Shown: positions 17,272-27,760, counted from the stretch's first letter. The stretch is 64,000 nucleotides of DNA from Oligoflexia bacterium (GCA_014378465.1 JACMNQ010000064.1:1-64000), one strand, 5' to 3'. Notes: generated by a model not told the origin, from the sequence alone. Made by a program: numbers and translations.

Positions 17272-17300
17272 AGTCTAAGAATCCCAGTTGCCGATTGCAA
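17272..17300 (-). promoter_or_regulatory. Sigma-70-type promoter for lpoB
   Basis: On the minus strand TTGCAA (17295-17300) and TAGACT (17272-17277) are separated by 17 nt, each matching 4/6 of the consensus. Transcription would start about 20 nt before the lpoB ATG. Confidence 0.45.
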
Positions 17301-17404
17301 TGCCCAAAGTGGGTATTTCTGCACTGTCTCAATTCGCACCCGTGTCGCACCATATGCTTTGTTGAAAGCGTTCTCCTCTTGTGATCCTATGCGGGAACAG
17401 CCCC

Positions 17405-18364
17405 ATGGATGCACTCTCGTCTCATCGCTCATCTCCGTCGTTGCCCACGTTGAAAGAAATCCTCAACCGCCCGCTTCTCTTCGTCGAAGGCAAAGGCGGA
17501 GTCGGAAAAACCGTCCTTGCTCAGTCGATCGCGCATGCGCTCGCCGCGAAGAATCGTTCAACCCTGCTCGTGAGCATTGAGAACCCTCTTCTACCGGCCG
17601 GTGAGCTCAAGAAGATCGCGTCCAACCTCTGGCACCTCAATTGTGATCCGACGACCGCTTTCGAAGAGTATGCCTCGCTCAAGATCGGCGTGGCGGCCCT
17701 CACCCGAATTTTTCTTCAGAACAAACTCATGCGATACCTGGGCAAAGCCGCACCCGGCGTTCATGAAGTCGTGATCCTGGGCAAGATCTGGCATGACCGC
17801 AAGGATTACGATCACGTCGTCGTGGACATGCCGTCAATGGGTTACGGCATCACCATGTTTCAAAGTACGGCGAACTTCGCCAAACTTTTTCGGGGCGGAC
17901 CGATTCACCGGGATTCTGAAGCGATGCTCAAGACCTTCGCCGATCCGGCACAGACCGGGCAGCTGATCGTATCCCTGGCTGAAGAAATGCCCCTGACGGA
18001 GTCTCTCGAGCTTCGGGATTATCTGAATGGTTTTTTTCCGGACAACGCTCCCGGATTTCTCGTCAATCGTCGTTTCCCGAAACCGGAAATCCTCGAAGAC
18101 TCCGATGTCGGCTCCAATGAAAGTTCCCGGGATTATGAAAAGGGACATACTCCCTTGGCCACTTCCGCACTGGATTACCTCACGCAGAGATTTCTGCTTG
18201 AGGACCACAACATGAGACTCTGGCGAAATCAGAAGATCCCCTACGGGGAGATCGGTTACATTCCTCCGGCGGCACGAAGCTCCGGAGATGTGAAGAGCGA
18301 ACCCGCCATTCAAAAGACCATCTCCCGTGTTTCAGCCCTGTTGGCAGAGAAGGGTTACGTATGA
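17405..18364 (+). CDS. ArsA/Get3-family ATPase, first of a pair
   Basis: 319 residues from the ATG at 17405; an in-frame GTG at 17381 is possible. The deviant Walker A GKGGVGKT (29-36) keeps the signature lysine. The switch-II position reads VVVDMPSMGYGITMF instead of the arsenical-pump DTAPTGH. Further matches are LIVSLAEEMPLTESLEL and GFLVNRRF. It lacks the metal-binding cysteines of ArsA and the CxxC of Get3, so arsenite pumping and tail-anchored-protein targeting are both unsupported. It overlaps the second ATPase gene by 4 nt. Paired ArsA-like ATPases of this type are known in actinobacteria (Rv3679-Rv3680). Their cargo is unclear. Confidence 0.85.
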   Translation: MDALSSHRSSPSLPTLKEILNRPLLFVEGKGGVGKTVLAQSIAHALAAKNRSTLLVSIENPLLPAGELKKIASNLWHLNCDPTTAFEEYASLKIGVAALTRIFLQNKLMRYLGKAAPGVHEVVILGKIWHDRKDYDHVVVDMPSMGYGITMFQSTANFAKLFRGGPIHRDSEAMLKTFADPAQTGQLIVSLAEEMPLTESLELRDYLNGFFPDNAPGFLVNRRFPKPEILEDSDVGSNESSRDYEKGHTPLATSALDYLTQRFLLEDHNMRLWRNQKIPYGEIGYIPPAARSSGDVKSEPAIQKTISRVSALLAEKGYV

Positions 18365-19488
18365 GCCCGCAGAAGTCGCACCACAGTCTGGATGAGGTCA
18401 TTCAGAAAAGAAGAATCCTCGTGACTTGCGGCACGGGCGGCGTCGGCAAGACCACTCTGAGCGCGGCGATCGCCATGAGAGCGGCAGTGCTCGGAAAAAA
18501 AGCCGTGGTGATCACGGTGGATCCAGCCAAGCGACTGGCGACTTCCCTTGGCCTCAAGGACCTTGGCGACACTCCGATGGACCTGACTCCCCTTCTCAAG
18601 CGGGCCTTCGCCGATCACCCACCCGAAGCTTTCAAAAAATGCGTGGGCACGCTCGCTGCCATCGTTCCGGACAGCCGCACGACTTTCGAAACTTTCATGA
18701 AGGGTCTTGCACCGACGACTCAGATCATGGAGCGTGTTCTGAAGAATCCGATCGTGGACGTCTTCGCTCGTGAGTTCTCAGGCGCCAACGAATACCTGGC
18801 ACTCGAGCGGCTTTATCACCTCGATCTGCTGAAGGAATATGATTTCATCGTCCTCGACACTCCCCCCAGCCGCAACACCCTGGCCTTTCTCGAAGCGCCT
18901 CAGCTCCTCGCCCGCCTTTTCGAGGAGAAGCTCGTCCGCTGGTTCGTGCTGCCGGCCAACAAGATTGCGGCAGCCGGCATGAGAAAAGCCATGGGCATCC
19001 TCGAAAAAATCACGGGCGAAGGCTTCATGACGCACCTCTTTGATTTCGGCGGAGCGCTTTTTGAAATTCAGGAAAACTTCCTGAAAAATCTTAAAGCGAT
19101 CAACGCGCTCCTTCAGTCGCAGGATGTGGGCTTTCTTCTCGTGACGGTACCCACTCCGGAGACCGTGCCGGAACTGAATCACTTCGTGGACAGCGTGAAG
19201 GAGCACGGCTTTCATTTTGACGGGATCGCTCTGAACCGGACTCTTTCCTATCTGGATACGGAGTCCGCAACCGCCGCTGACCGCGGAAAAGCGTCGCAGG
19301 GGTTTGAAGTGCTGGACGCACTGAAGGCCCGAGAGCAAAGCGCGATCAGCGAGCTCAAGAACTTTTCGAAAAAAAGCGCGATCGGCTCCCAGATCTTTTA
19401 CACCCAACTTCCCGAGCTGGCTCGCGACGTTCACTCAGTGGAGGACCTGTTTCATGTGGCCATGGCTTTTGATCACAGCCTCTCTTAG
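18361..19488 (+). CDS. ArsA/Get3-family ATPase, second of a pair, with altered Walker A
   Basis: 375 residues. The P-loop reads GTGGVGKT (24-31), so the signature Lys that would reach across the dimer is replaced by Thr. VVITVDPAKRLATSLGL and IVLDTPPSRNTLAFLEAP follow; the DTPPSRN switch differs from classical ArsA. LVTVPTPETVPELNHFVD is also typical of the family. An amphipathic segment lies around residues 185-235. It overlaps the upstream ATPase by 4 nt and the downstream TPR gene by 35 nt. Together with its partner it most likely forms a heterodimer with two unequal nucleotide sites. Confidence 0.87.
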   Translation: MSPQKSHHSLDEVIQKRRILVTCGTGGVGKTTLSAAIAMRAAVLGKKAVVITVDPAKRLATSLGLKDLGDTPMDLTPLLKRAFADHPPEAFKKCVGTLAAIVPDSRTTFETFMKGLAPTTQIMERVLKNPIVDVFAREFSGANEYLALERLYHLDLLKEYDFIVLDTPPSRNTLAFLEAPQLLARLFEEKLVRWFVLPANKIAAAGMRKAMGILEKITGEGFMTHLFDFGGALFEIQENFLKNLKAINALLQSQDVGFLLVTVPTPETVPELNHFVDSVKEHGFHFDGIALNRTLSYLDTESATAADRGKASQGFEVLDALKAREQSAISELKNFSKKSAIGSQIFYTQLPELARDVHSVEDLFHVAMAFDHSLS

Positions 19489-20575
19489 TCAGTCCGTCGC
19501 AACTCCTCTTTCGTTTTCTCTGGCTCATGCGGAGAGTCCAGAGGCTTCGGTCAGCCCTTCACCGTCTTCGTCAGCGTCCCCTTTGCCCACTGTGGATCCG
19601 AGCACACTCACGGAGTCCGCGCTGCTCTGGAAGGGCGGAAAAGCCGCCTATCTCTCAGGCAATTACAAAGAAGCCACTTCGATGCTCCAGCGGCTCGTCG
19701 ACAGGTACCCAGCCTCGCCTTCCTACCTTGAAGCTCAGCATGAGCTTGGACTTTCCTACCTGAGACTCGGAGATGCGAAAAAGGCCCTCAAGCCCCTGCA
19801 GATCTACATCGAATCCTCTGAAGTCGTGGCGGCATTCAACGCCAAACCGGAACTGGCTGAAGCTTACCTCCGCGCGAATCACGCTCAGGAGGCCCTCCTC
19901 ACTTCCACGGAGATTCTTTCCAGAAGAAAAAGTGCCGCTGACCTCCGGCTCAAGGCTCTGCTGCTGAAATCCCGGTCACTTCTGGCCCTTCATCAGGATT
20001 CGCGTGCCACTCAGGCGCTTGAGGCCTTCAAGAAGGAAGCGAAGAAGGATCCTGAATTTGAAGGCAGCGATCTGAAGGCTCCGGCGCAGGCCGCGGACTT
20101 CAGCCTGAAAGCCCGGAAGTGCGCCCGTTTTCCAAGTTCTGGAAAGCTCGACGAAGCTCAGGTTCAGAATCAGATGAGTAGAAAAGGCGACTGTCTCCTG
20201 GAAGCCGCGCTGCTCTACAAAGAACTGCTCTGGACCGGGAGCCTCGAATGGACCGAAGCCAGTTCAAAGGAACTTGAAGGCTCCTACTCCACTTACCACC
20301 GCCAGTGCAGAAATCCCCCAGCCCCCCGCGAACCGGGCAAGAAGCCTCGAACGGCGGCACAACTCAAGTCCTACGCCGCCGAACTGAGCGAAGCACTTTC
20401 ATCAGACTGCGTCCTCAGGACCCAGCGAACTCTCGAACTCCTCAAGCCCAACGACAAGACTGAACCCCTCCCTGAGGCCTTGAGCGCACAGGTCAGGCAA
20501 CTCAACACTCGCATCACTCAGTCCATGCAACTCATGCAATCGCCGCAGGCGCAGCCAAAGTCGGAGAAGCACTAA
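19454..20575 (+). CDS. Exported TPR protein
   Basis: 373 residues starting at the ATG inside the end of the ATPase gene. A signal peptide (MWPWLLITASLSQS...SLAHA) is followed by a Ser/Pro-rich linker, then TPR units (GGKAAYLSGNYKEATSML, AQHELGLSYLRLGDAKKALKPL, AEAYLRANHAQEALLTSTEIL) through about residue 210. The C-terminal half is helical with four cysteines and no motif I know. The position, coupled to two cytoplasmic ATPases and 4 nt before gshA, suggests a shared pathway. A periplasmic scaffold role is an inference. Confidence 0.75.
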   Translation: MWPWLLITASLSQSVATPLSFSLAHAESPEASVSPSPSSSASPLPTVDPSTLTESALLWKGGKAAYLSGNYKEATSMLQRLVDRYPASPSYLEAQHELGLSYLRLGDAKKALKPLQIYIESSEVVAAFNAKPELAEAYLRANHAQEALLTSTEILSRRKSAADLRLKALLLKSRSLLALHQDSRATQALEAFKKEAKKDPEFEGSDLKAPAQAADFSLKARKCARFPSSGKLDEAQVQNQMSRKGDCLLEAALLYKELLWTGSLEWTEASSKELEGSYSTYHRQCRNPPAPREPGKKPRTAAQLKSYAAELSEALSSDCVLRTQRTLELLKPNDKTEPLPEALSAQVRQLNTRITQSMQLMQSPQAQPKSEKH

Positions 20576-20579
20576 ATTT

Positions 20580-21983
20580 ATGGTACCCGCTACGAATCCC
20601 AAGGCCATCGAACTCAAGAAAATGATCGCGACCTGCATCCAGGCCAAACGCCGTGAACTCTGGGATTGGCACATGAGCCACGCGAAGCTGGCTCCTCCTC
20701 CCTTCTACTGCTCGGTGGATCTCAGAGACTCCGGGCACAAGATCGTGCCCGTCGACAGCAACCTCTATCCTGCCGGCTTCAACAACATCTGTCCGGATGA
20801 CCTTCGAGCCGCACCTGCGGTGTTTCGTGCCCAGATTGACGGCCTCGGCGTACGCCTGAAGCATTCCGGGATCAGGAAGCTCCTGATCATTCCTGAATCC
20901 CATACATCCAACAGCAACTACATCGAGAATCTCCATTACCTCAATCAGCTTCTGACTCAGGCAGGCTATGAAACCCAGCTCGGCTGGTATGGACCCATGC
21001 CTGAAGGAGTCACGAGCCCGATCACTCTCAAGTCCGCCACCGAAAAGACGCTTCAGGCGCATTCTCTCGAGATCAAGGACGGCATTCTGAGCGCAGGCGG
21101 TTTCGTACCGGACATGATTCTTCTCAACAATGACTTTTCAGGGGGCTATCCAAAGCTTCTGGATTCAGTCAAACAGCCGATTTTCCCCAGTCATCAGCTG
21201 GGATGGCACTCTCGCAAGAAAAGTGAGCATTTCAAGTATTACAATCAGCTGGCTGGAGAATTCGCCGCGATCGCGGGATTCGACCCCTGGATGATCCAGA
21301 TCGACACGGTCGAAGTGGACCATGTGGACTTCAACGAAGACCAGGGGATTGAGCAGGCCGCACAGGCCGTGGGTGAACTTCTGAAGCGCACGCAGGACGC
21401 CTACACTCGCCACGGCATCACCACTCCCCCATTCGCATTCATCAAGAACAACGCCGGCACTTACGGGATGGGCATCATGGTGGTCCATTCCGCCGAAGAA
21501 GTTCTGAAGATGAATCGCCGAACCAAGAACAAGATGAGCGTCGGCAAGAACAAGATGGCCATTCACAGCGTCGCCGTTCAGGAAGGAGTGCCCACCGCCA
21601 CCCTGATTGATCGCCTCGCCGCGGAACCGGTCATTTATGTGGTCGGATGCGATTTGATCGGTGGATTTCTCAGAACCAATACGGAACGCGGGACTGAAGA
21701 CAATCTCAACAGTCAGGGCATGGTTTTCCGAAAGCTCTGCATGTCTGACTTAAAGAGTCCCGTAGCCCACCTCACTTCTGATGGGGACGAGGCCGGCGGT
21801 GGGGATTCAGCACATCCCCCAAGCGCCGCCCAGGATCAACTGGACGAAGAAGAGGACGGCGAAGAGCCCCTCCTGGAGCTGGTTTACGGGTCAATCGCCC
21901 GAATTTCGGCACTGGCGACGGGCCTCGAGCTTTCGGCCGCAAAAGCGGCACAAATCTCTCAATCGCAACCCTTGCATGTCTGA
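20580..21983 (+). CDS. gshA: Glutamate-cysteine ligase, Acidithiobacillus type
   Basis: 467 residues. The sequence matches the family first described from Acidithiobacillus ferrooxidans, not the E. coli GshA: FYCSVDLRDSGHKIVPVDSN, NLYPAGFNNI, LIIPESHTSNSNYIENLHYL, LNNDFSGGYP, FIKNNAGTYGMGIM and FLRTNTERGTEDNLNSQGM. It makes gamma-glutamylcysteine from Glu, Cys and ATP. The acidic Gly/Asp/Glu tail (about 397-430) is an extension before a short helix. It follows the TPR gene by 4 nt and precedes the cysteine-making genes. No glutathione synthetase (gshB) is in the window. Confidence 0.9.
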   Translation: MVPATNPKAIELKKMIATCIQAKRRELWDWHMSHAKLAPPPFYCSVDLRDSGHKIVPVDSNLYPAGFNNICPDDLRAAPAVFRAQIDGLGVRLKHSGIRKLLIIPESHTSNSNYIENLHYLNQLLTQAGYETQLGWYGPMPEGVTSPITLKSATEKTLQAHSLEIKDGILSAGGFVPDMILLNNDFSGGYPKLLDSVKQPIFPSHQLGWHSRKKSEHFKYYNQLAGEFAAIAGFDPWMIQIDTVEVDHVDFNEDQGIEQAAQAVGELLKRTQDAYTRHGITTPPFAFIKNNAGTYGMGIMVVHSAEEVLKMNRRTKNKMSVGKNKMAIHSVAVQEGVPTATLIDRLAAEPVIYVVGCDLIGGFLRTNTERGTEDNLNSQGMVFRKLCMSDLKSPVAHLTSDGDEAGGGDSAHPPSAAQDQLDEEEDGEEPLLELVYGSIARISALATGLELSAAKAAQISQSQPLHV

Positions 21984-22006
21984 TCCCGGCCCTGTATTTT
22001 CCTGAA

Positions 22007-23016
22007 ATGGTTTATCAAAACGTACTCCAGGCAATCGGCAATACCCCCATCGTCCGTCTGAACAAAGTGACTGGAGATCTCTCCGCCAATTTGTACGCAA
22101 AACTGGAATTCATGAATCCAGGCGGCTCCATCAAGGACCGGATCGGCTGGTGGATGATTGAGGATGCTGAAAAGCGTGGAGTGCTCAAGCCCGGCGGAAC
22201 CATCGTCGAAGGAACGAGCGGCAACACCGGTGTTGGACTCGCGATTGCCGCCGCCATCAAGGGTTACAAGTGCGTTTTCGTGCTTCCGGACAAGATGTCG
22301 AACGAGAAGATCAATAATCTGGCCGCCTTCGGCGCCAAAGTCGTCGTCACCCCGACGGCAGTCGATGCGGATGATCCAAAAAGTTATTACAGCGTCTCGC
22401 GCAGACTCGCGACTGAGATCCCCGGATCGGTCTACCTCAATCAGTACGACAATCTCTCCAACCGCGCCTGCCACTACGCCCTGACAGGTCCCGAGATCCT
22501 CAATCAGATGCCCGACATTGATGCTTTCATCACCGGCATCGGCACAGGCGGAACGATCTGCGGAGTGGGCAAATACCTCAAGGAAAAGAAACCTTCCGTT
22601 CAAATCGTGGCCGTCGATCCCGTCGGTTCCATCGTCTATGACTACTTCAAGACCGGAAAGTTCAATGCGAAGCCCAAGACTTACAAGATCGAAGGCATCG
22701 GCGAAGATTTCATTCCGAAGAACTACGACTTTGACGTGATTGACGACATGGTTCAGGTCGAGGACAAGGAGTCCTTTCTGATGACTCGCGATCTGCTCAC
22801 GAAAGAAGGCCTCTACTGTGGCATCTCGAGCGGCTCAGGAGTCGTCGGCGCCATGAAGTGGCTCAAGTCCCAGGGTGACCGCTTTGCCGGCAAGAATGTG
22901 CTCACCGTCCTGTGCGACAGCGGCAACCGTTACGCTTCGAAAGCTTTTGACGACGAATGGATGCAGAAAGCCGGCTTCCTTGAATCCCCTTCTGGCAGTA
23001 TTGAAAGAATCACTTT

Positions 23017-23020
<4 letters not shown>
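22007..23020 (+). CDS. Cystathionine beta-synthase (core domain only)
   Basis: 337 residues, a fold-type II PLP enzyme. NTPIVRLNK, the PLP lysine in GGSIKDRIG (K43), the substrate loop VEGTSGNTGVGLA, and the phosphate loop GTGGTICGVGKYLK. IEGIGEDFIP and the C-terminal ISSGSG are family features. Features such as YSVSRRL and DNLSNRACHYALTGPEI are closer to cystathionine beta-synthases than to CysK/CysM; the C-terminal regulatory CBS pair is absent. It should condense serine and homocysteine into cystathionine. It overlaps the next gene by 4 nt, which completes reverse transsulfuration. Confidence 0.85.
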
Positions 23021-24183
<1,163 letters not shown>

Positions 24184-24489
24184 ATATCAACCTGGACAGA
24201 AGCTGAAGCATTCAAGTCCGTTTAGCCGCTTCTAGCGCCACTGCACGGTCAAATCGTGCATTAGGCGCCGGATTTACTCAAATATTAGACTTGCAATCCA
24301 GTCGCTCGCCGCTTATGAGTAAGGAATGCGTAGACTCAGAGAAATTCTCAAGCGGATGCTGAAATCAAATTCACGTCTTGCTCTCGCCTAAGACCCGAAA
24401 TCCCTGACTTCAGGTATTCCAGGTTCCCTGACCGACGGTGAAAAACCTGATCGGCTTCCACACTCTATCTGACTATCCTGTCTCAATGG
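24184..24489. other. Intergenic stretch with a nested hairpin
   Basis: No convincing gene. An inner stem TGCACG/CGTGCA (24242-24247 with 24255-24260) sits within an outer stem GCGCC/GGCGC (24235-24239 with 24264-24268), 50-85 nt after the cystathionine lyase stop. It could end transcription of the six-gene run, though no T-run follows. The remaining 200 nt show nothing I can name. Confidence 0.4.
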
Positions 24490-24663
24490 GTGAACTTCGG
24501 GCTGGTGCATGTGGCCCGTCCCGGATTTTCCCTGATCCATGATCTCCATCTCACTGAGGCGCGGGGCGAGCGAGTCAGATTGAACCGTTTTCATCGGACA
24601 GAAATCAGGGTCCTGCGCATCCTCAGTGGAGTGATGCACACCCGCGAAAGTTTCACGGCCTAG
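24490..24663 (+). pseudogene. Remnant of an OmpR-type winged-helix domain
   Basis: A 57-codon frame (GTG at 24490, TAG at 24661) encodes a stretch resembling the first half of an OmpR/PhoB DNA-binding domain: HDLHLTEARGERVRL, then RTEIRVLRILSG and HTRESF. The intact regulator at 27843 has GDLRIDPSTREVSF, LTEFDILRCLA and VSRDEIL in the same order. The receiver part and the recognition helix are missing, and stops close the frame upstream. It ends 4 nt into the convergent phosphatase gene. A chance resemblance is possible. Confidence 0.35.
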
Positions 24664-25793
24664 GCCAGTCTCAGCAACTTCGCATCGACGTCAAAGATGG
24701 CGGCGGTGCAGTCCTGCTCGGGCATGTCGTCCGGATCCGTGAATTTCGACTTCACGCGGAAAACGAGCTCATTGAGAGAATCGACCGGCTCCATCTGCCT
24801 CATGCGGTCCAGAAGATCGCAGACCTTCTCCACTCCTCCAAGCGCTTCCACGAAACCATCTGAAATGAGGGCGAGTCGCTGATTGGGTTCGAGTTTGATT
24901 TCGGCTTCACGCAGTTGCCCCAGGCCGCTGGCCTTGCTGATCGGCCCCCCCTGAGAATCCACTGGTCTGAAGCCTGAATTGGCGCCCGCCAGAAAAGCAC
25001 AGGAGCTCCCGAGATTCAGGTAACGAAATTTGAAATCCTTCCTTGAGAGCACGCCGTAGAACAGGGACAACTTGTCCTTCTCATTGAGAGTGAGAATGAT
25101 CTCGTCATAGATTTTCCGAACGGTCTCGAGACTGGAGCGGGTTTCCTCGACCGAAAGCTTGAGCGCCACGCGCATGAGTGCCGAGAGAACCGCACTCGAA
25201 AGGCCATAACTTGAAGAATCAGAAAGCACCACGGAGAGCTGATTGCCGTCCTTCGAATCGGCCAGGTCAAAATGATCTCCGCCGGAACGCATGCCGGCCA
25301 GGTAGCGAGTCTGCACCTGAAGGCCCTTGATTTCCTGAAAGCGGCTCGGAAGTTTGCCTTTTTGAAGTCTCTCGGCCAGACTCACGTCATCCTGAAGGGA
25401 ACTCAGCACTTCCGCGAACGTGATGTTGAGCTTCGAAACCTCCTGCCACATGACGATCTGCTGGTAGTGCTTGAGCCGGGTCACGACATCGAGCAGACGA
25501 AACGGAAACACGATCACATCGTCCACCAGTCCATCATTGAGAACGGCAAAGGCCTGCGTCGGTTCCTGAGCTTCATCGACGATGAGAACGATCGCGCGTC
25601 CCGTCCGTTCAATTCCGCGCAGCGCTTCTTCGAGATCCGGCATCTGAGAATCCACGAAGATCACTTTTCCGATGGTCGTCTCGTCGGAGGTGATGTTCAT
25701 CACGATTTCAGAATCCTCACCGAGAATATTCTGAAATTCCTCCATCCATCTTGCTTCCTGAGTCTGATCCGCTGCCATGACGGTGATATGCAT
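24660..25793 (-). CDS. Receiver-like domain plus SpoIIE-type PP2C phosphatase
   Basis: 377 residues from the ATG at 25793, with TAGGAG about 11 nt upstream. Residues 1-115 look like a degenerate receiver (VIFVDSQMPDLEEAL, VDDVIVFPF with no clear switch Lys). A linker helix leads to a PPM/SpoIIE domain: LPSRFQEIKGLQVQTRYL, GMRSGGDHFDLADSKDG, VVLSDSSSYGLSSAVLSAL, LALISDGFVEALGG and a late acidic EQDCTAAIFDVD. These phosphatases usually act on anti-sigma-factor antagonists; none is nearby. Canonical Asp residues at GGDHFD and SDG are present, but the DVxGHG motif reads SDSSSYG, so activity may be altered. Confidence 0.85.
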   Translation of the reverse strand: MHITVMAADQTQEARWMEEFQNILGEDSEIVMNITSDETTIGKVIFVDSQMPDLEEALRGIERTGRAIVLIVDEAQEPTQAFAVLNDGLVDDVIVFPFRLLDVVTRLKHYQQIVMWQEVSKLNITFAEVLSSLQDDVSLAERLQKGKLPSRFQEIKGLQVQTRYLAGMRSGGDHFDLADSKDGNQLSVVLSDSSSYGLSSAVLSALMRVALKLSVEETRSSLETVRKIYDEIILTLNEKDKLSLFYGVLSRKDFKFRYLNLGSSCAFLAGANSGFRPVDSQGGPISKASGLGQLREAEIKLEPNQRLALISDGFVEALGGVEKVCDLLDRMRQMEPVDSLNELVFRVKSKFTDPDDMPEQDCTAAIFDVDAKLLRLA

Positions 25794-25807
25794 AGGTCTT
25801 TGTGCTC

Positions 25808-26941
25808 CTAAAAAGCCCGGATTTGATAATGCAGAACGTAACGTGTGTCTCTTTCAGATCTTGCAGTGGCGCCGGTCTCTTCACTGAACCAGCTCAGATC
25901 CAGCTCGCCTCTCTGAGTTCTGAAGCCGAAGCCGGCCGAAGGATAACCGCTTCCCATTCCGACGCGCAGAAAGAACGATTGCTTGAAGGCAAGCTCCAGC
26001 CCGAGAGCGGATCGAGTGAGCAGGGCCGCGCCCGACACTCCGGTGAAATCGCGCAGTTCAAAGGCGGATTTCAGTTCCATCCCGCGGGCGATTTTTCCGG
26101 TGAAGCCCATGGCGGCATCGAAACTCATGAGTTCGGTCTGGGGCACTCCGCTCGGGTTCTTCGCCATGCTGTAAAAGGTGAAGCTCGAGTACTTCGCATT
26201 GCCGATGTTTCTGGCCACGATATTGAAGGACGGCAGATAGGTATAAGGAAGTGTGAGTGCGATCCCGACGTTGTGAGAAAGGGCGGAGCCCTGCGCCAGC
26301 CCCTGATTGTAACCCAGTGGAGTTGAACTCAACGCCACCGTGCGATCTCCTGAAGCCTGATTGACCCACTGAAGGGAGTAACCGATGCGGAGAACACCTG
26401 AAGCGAGGCGAAGTGCGCCTCCGGCTGCGGGGGTCAGCTGATATTTGCTGCGATACCGGACATTCGTTCCATCCGAGACGGCGGCAACGCGACTTTCCGC
26501 CAGAAGGCCGAAACCGAAACCGCGAAAGGAGATATTTGGAAGAAAGGCCGCGGACACTCCAGGGAAGGCCCCCGGATTTTTCTGAAGTGTGGGCGCATAA
26601 CTGCTCAGACTCGTGAATTTGAAGAAGCTCAGTCCGACGTTATTGATGTACTGCGAATTGGTCTGCAGCTGAAGATTCATGAGCTCAACGGTGGGTTTGC
26701 GGATGTTTCCGAAACCGGCCGGATTGTAAAAGAGAGAACTGGCGCCGTCATCCGCCAGAGGGATGTAGGCATCCCCCATCGCTTCGGCGCGTGCTGATTC
26801 GTAGCGTGAACCCGGCACGACGCCTCCCGAGGCAATTGCAGACGAAGCCGTCATTGCCACTGCAGCACATGCACTTGCCCACGCTCCGGTCATGAGAAGG
26901 CTTGATGAGGTCACGGTCTTGAGAGGAGTTCTCTTCCACAT
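25808..26941 (-). CDS. Outer-membrane beta-barrel protein, FadL/UPF0164-like
   Basis: 377 residues from the ATG at 26941; a TTG at 26959 would only lengthen the n-region. A long signal peptide ends around SSAIASGG. SRYESARAEAMGDAYIPLADD and SSLFYNPAGFGNI are the N-terminal hatch-like pattern of FadL and PorV-type barrels. The remainder alternates aromatic and hydrophobic residues in strands, and the last residue is Phe (HYQIRAF), the usual BAM signal. It lies 14 nt before the phosphatase gene on the same strand. The ligand is unknown. Confidence 0.8.
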   Translation of the reverse strand: MWKRTPLKTVTSSSLLMTGAWASACAAVAMTASSAIASGGVVPGSRYESARAEAMGDAYIPLADDGASSLFYNPAGFGNIRKPTVELMNLQLQTNSQYINNVGLSFFKFTSLSSYAPTLQKNPGAFPGVSAAFLPNISFRGFGFGLLAESRVAAVSDGTNVRYRSKYQLTPAAGGALRLASGVLRIGYSLQWVNQASGDRTVALSSTPLGYNQGLAQGSALSHNVGIALTLPYTYLPSFNIVARNIGNAKYSSFTFYSMAKNPSGVPQTELMSFDAAMGFTGKIARGMELKSAFELRDFTGVSGAALLTRSALGLELAFKQSFFLRVGMGSGYPSAGFGFRTQRGELDLSWFSEETGATARSERDTRYVLHYQIRAF

Positions 26942-27104
26942 GACTTCGTATCGGAACAAGAGCTGAATCCATTCAAGGTTTTATACTGAACCGGATCGCT
27001 CCGTCAAAATTTCATCACTTCCGGGTCTGCCGAGTGCCGGAAGCTTCACAGTCCGGCCTGAAATTTCCCTCATCTATTTTTCCCCAGCGCCGAGAAGTCT
27101 GAAG

Positions 27105-27752
27105 ATGGCATGGGACAACATACCCGATTGGGCTTATTCAGTGACTGAGACTCTCCTTCAAGCTTTGAAGGAACGCGATCCCTACACTTATGGGCATTGT
27201 CGCAGAGTCGCACACAACGCAAAACTTCTCGCTCAGGCCGCAGGGCTCAATGAGTACGAACAGCGCGTGATTGAGTTTTCCAGCATGTTTCATGATCTTG
27301 GAAAAATCGGCATTCCCGACAGCATTCTCCTGAAGCCAGGCAAACTTACCAACGAAGAACAGGCCGTGATCCGCTACCACCCGATCAAGAGCGCCGAGAT
27401 CCTCGCCCCTCTCAGCCAGGTCCCCTTCTTCAGAGCCACCCTTCCAGGCGTCCGCCACCACCATGAACGCATGGATGGCCTTGGCTACCCTGATGGGGTT
27501 TTTGGAGAGAACATCCCTCTTTCGGCCCGCATCATTCTGATCAGCGATACTTTTGACGCCATGACTTCGACCCGTCCCTATCGCAAGGGCCTGCCCATTG
27601 AACATGCTTACAAGGAATTGACCCAGTTTGCAGGTCGCCAGTTTGATCCGCAGCTCGTCAAAACTTTCCTCGAAGCCCACCCCAAATGGGCCAGCTACGA
27701 AGAAGAAATCACCGAGACCTTCGTCGCATCAAACTTCCGGAAGATCGCCTGA
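27105..27752 (+). CDS. Stand-alone HD-GYP domain protein
   Basis: 215 residues. The HD pair is in SSMFHDLGKIGIPD (H63, D64). The GYP motif is in HHHERMDGLGYPDG (127-129), with ISDTFDAMTSTRPYRKGLP and RQFDPQLV. The domain starts almost at residue 1, so no sensor or receiver is attached. HD-GYP proteins commonly hydrolyse cyclic di-GMP; the metal ligands H, HD, HH and D are all visible, so activity is plausible. It may work with the response regulator gene 90 nt downstream, though a hairpin separates them. Confidence 0.92.
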   Translation: MAWDNIPDWAYSVTETLLQALKERDPYTYGHCRRVAHNAKLLAQAAGLNEYEQRVIEFSSMFHDLGKIGIPDSILLKPGKLTNEEQAVIRYHPIKSAEILAPLSQVPFFRATLPGVRHHHERMDGLGYPDGVFGENIPLSARIILISDTFDAMTSTRPYRKGLPIEHAYKELTQFAGRQFDPQLVKTFLEAHPKWASYEEEITETFVASNFRKIA

Positions 27753-27760
27753 TTTTTCAA

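Noticed and set aside
17405-19488. Arsenite efflux ATPase (ArsA) with the Spx/ArsC-like gene as an arsenic resistance set
   Set aside because: The metal-binding cysteines are missing, the switch motifs differ, no ArsB or ArsR is present, and the ArsC-like gene is 11 kb away.
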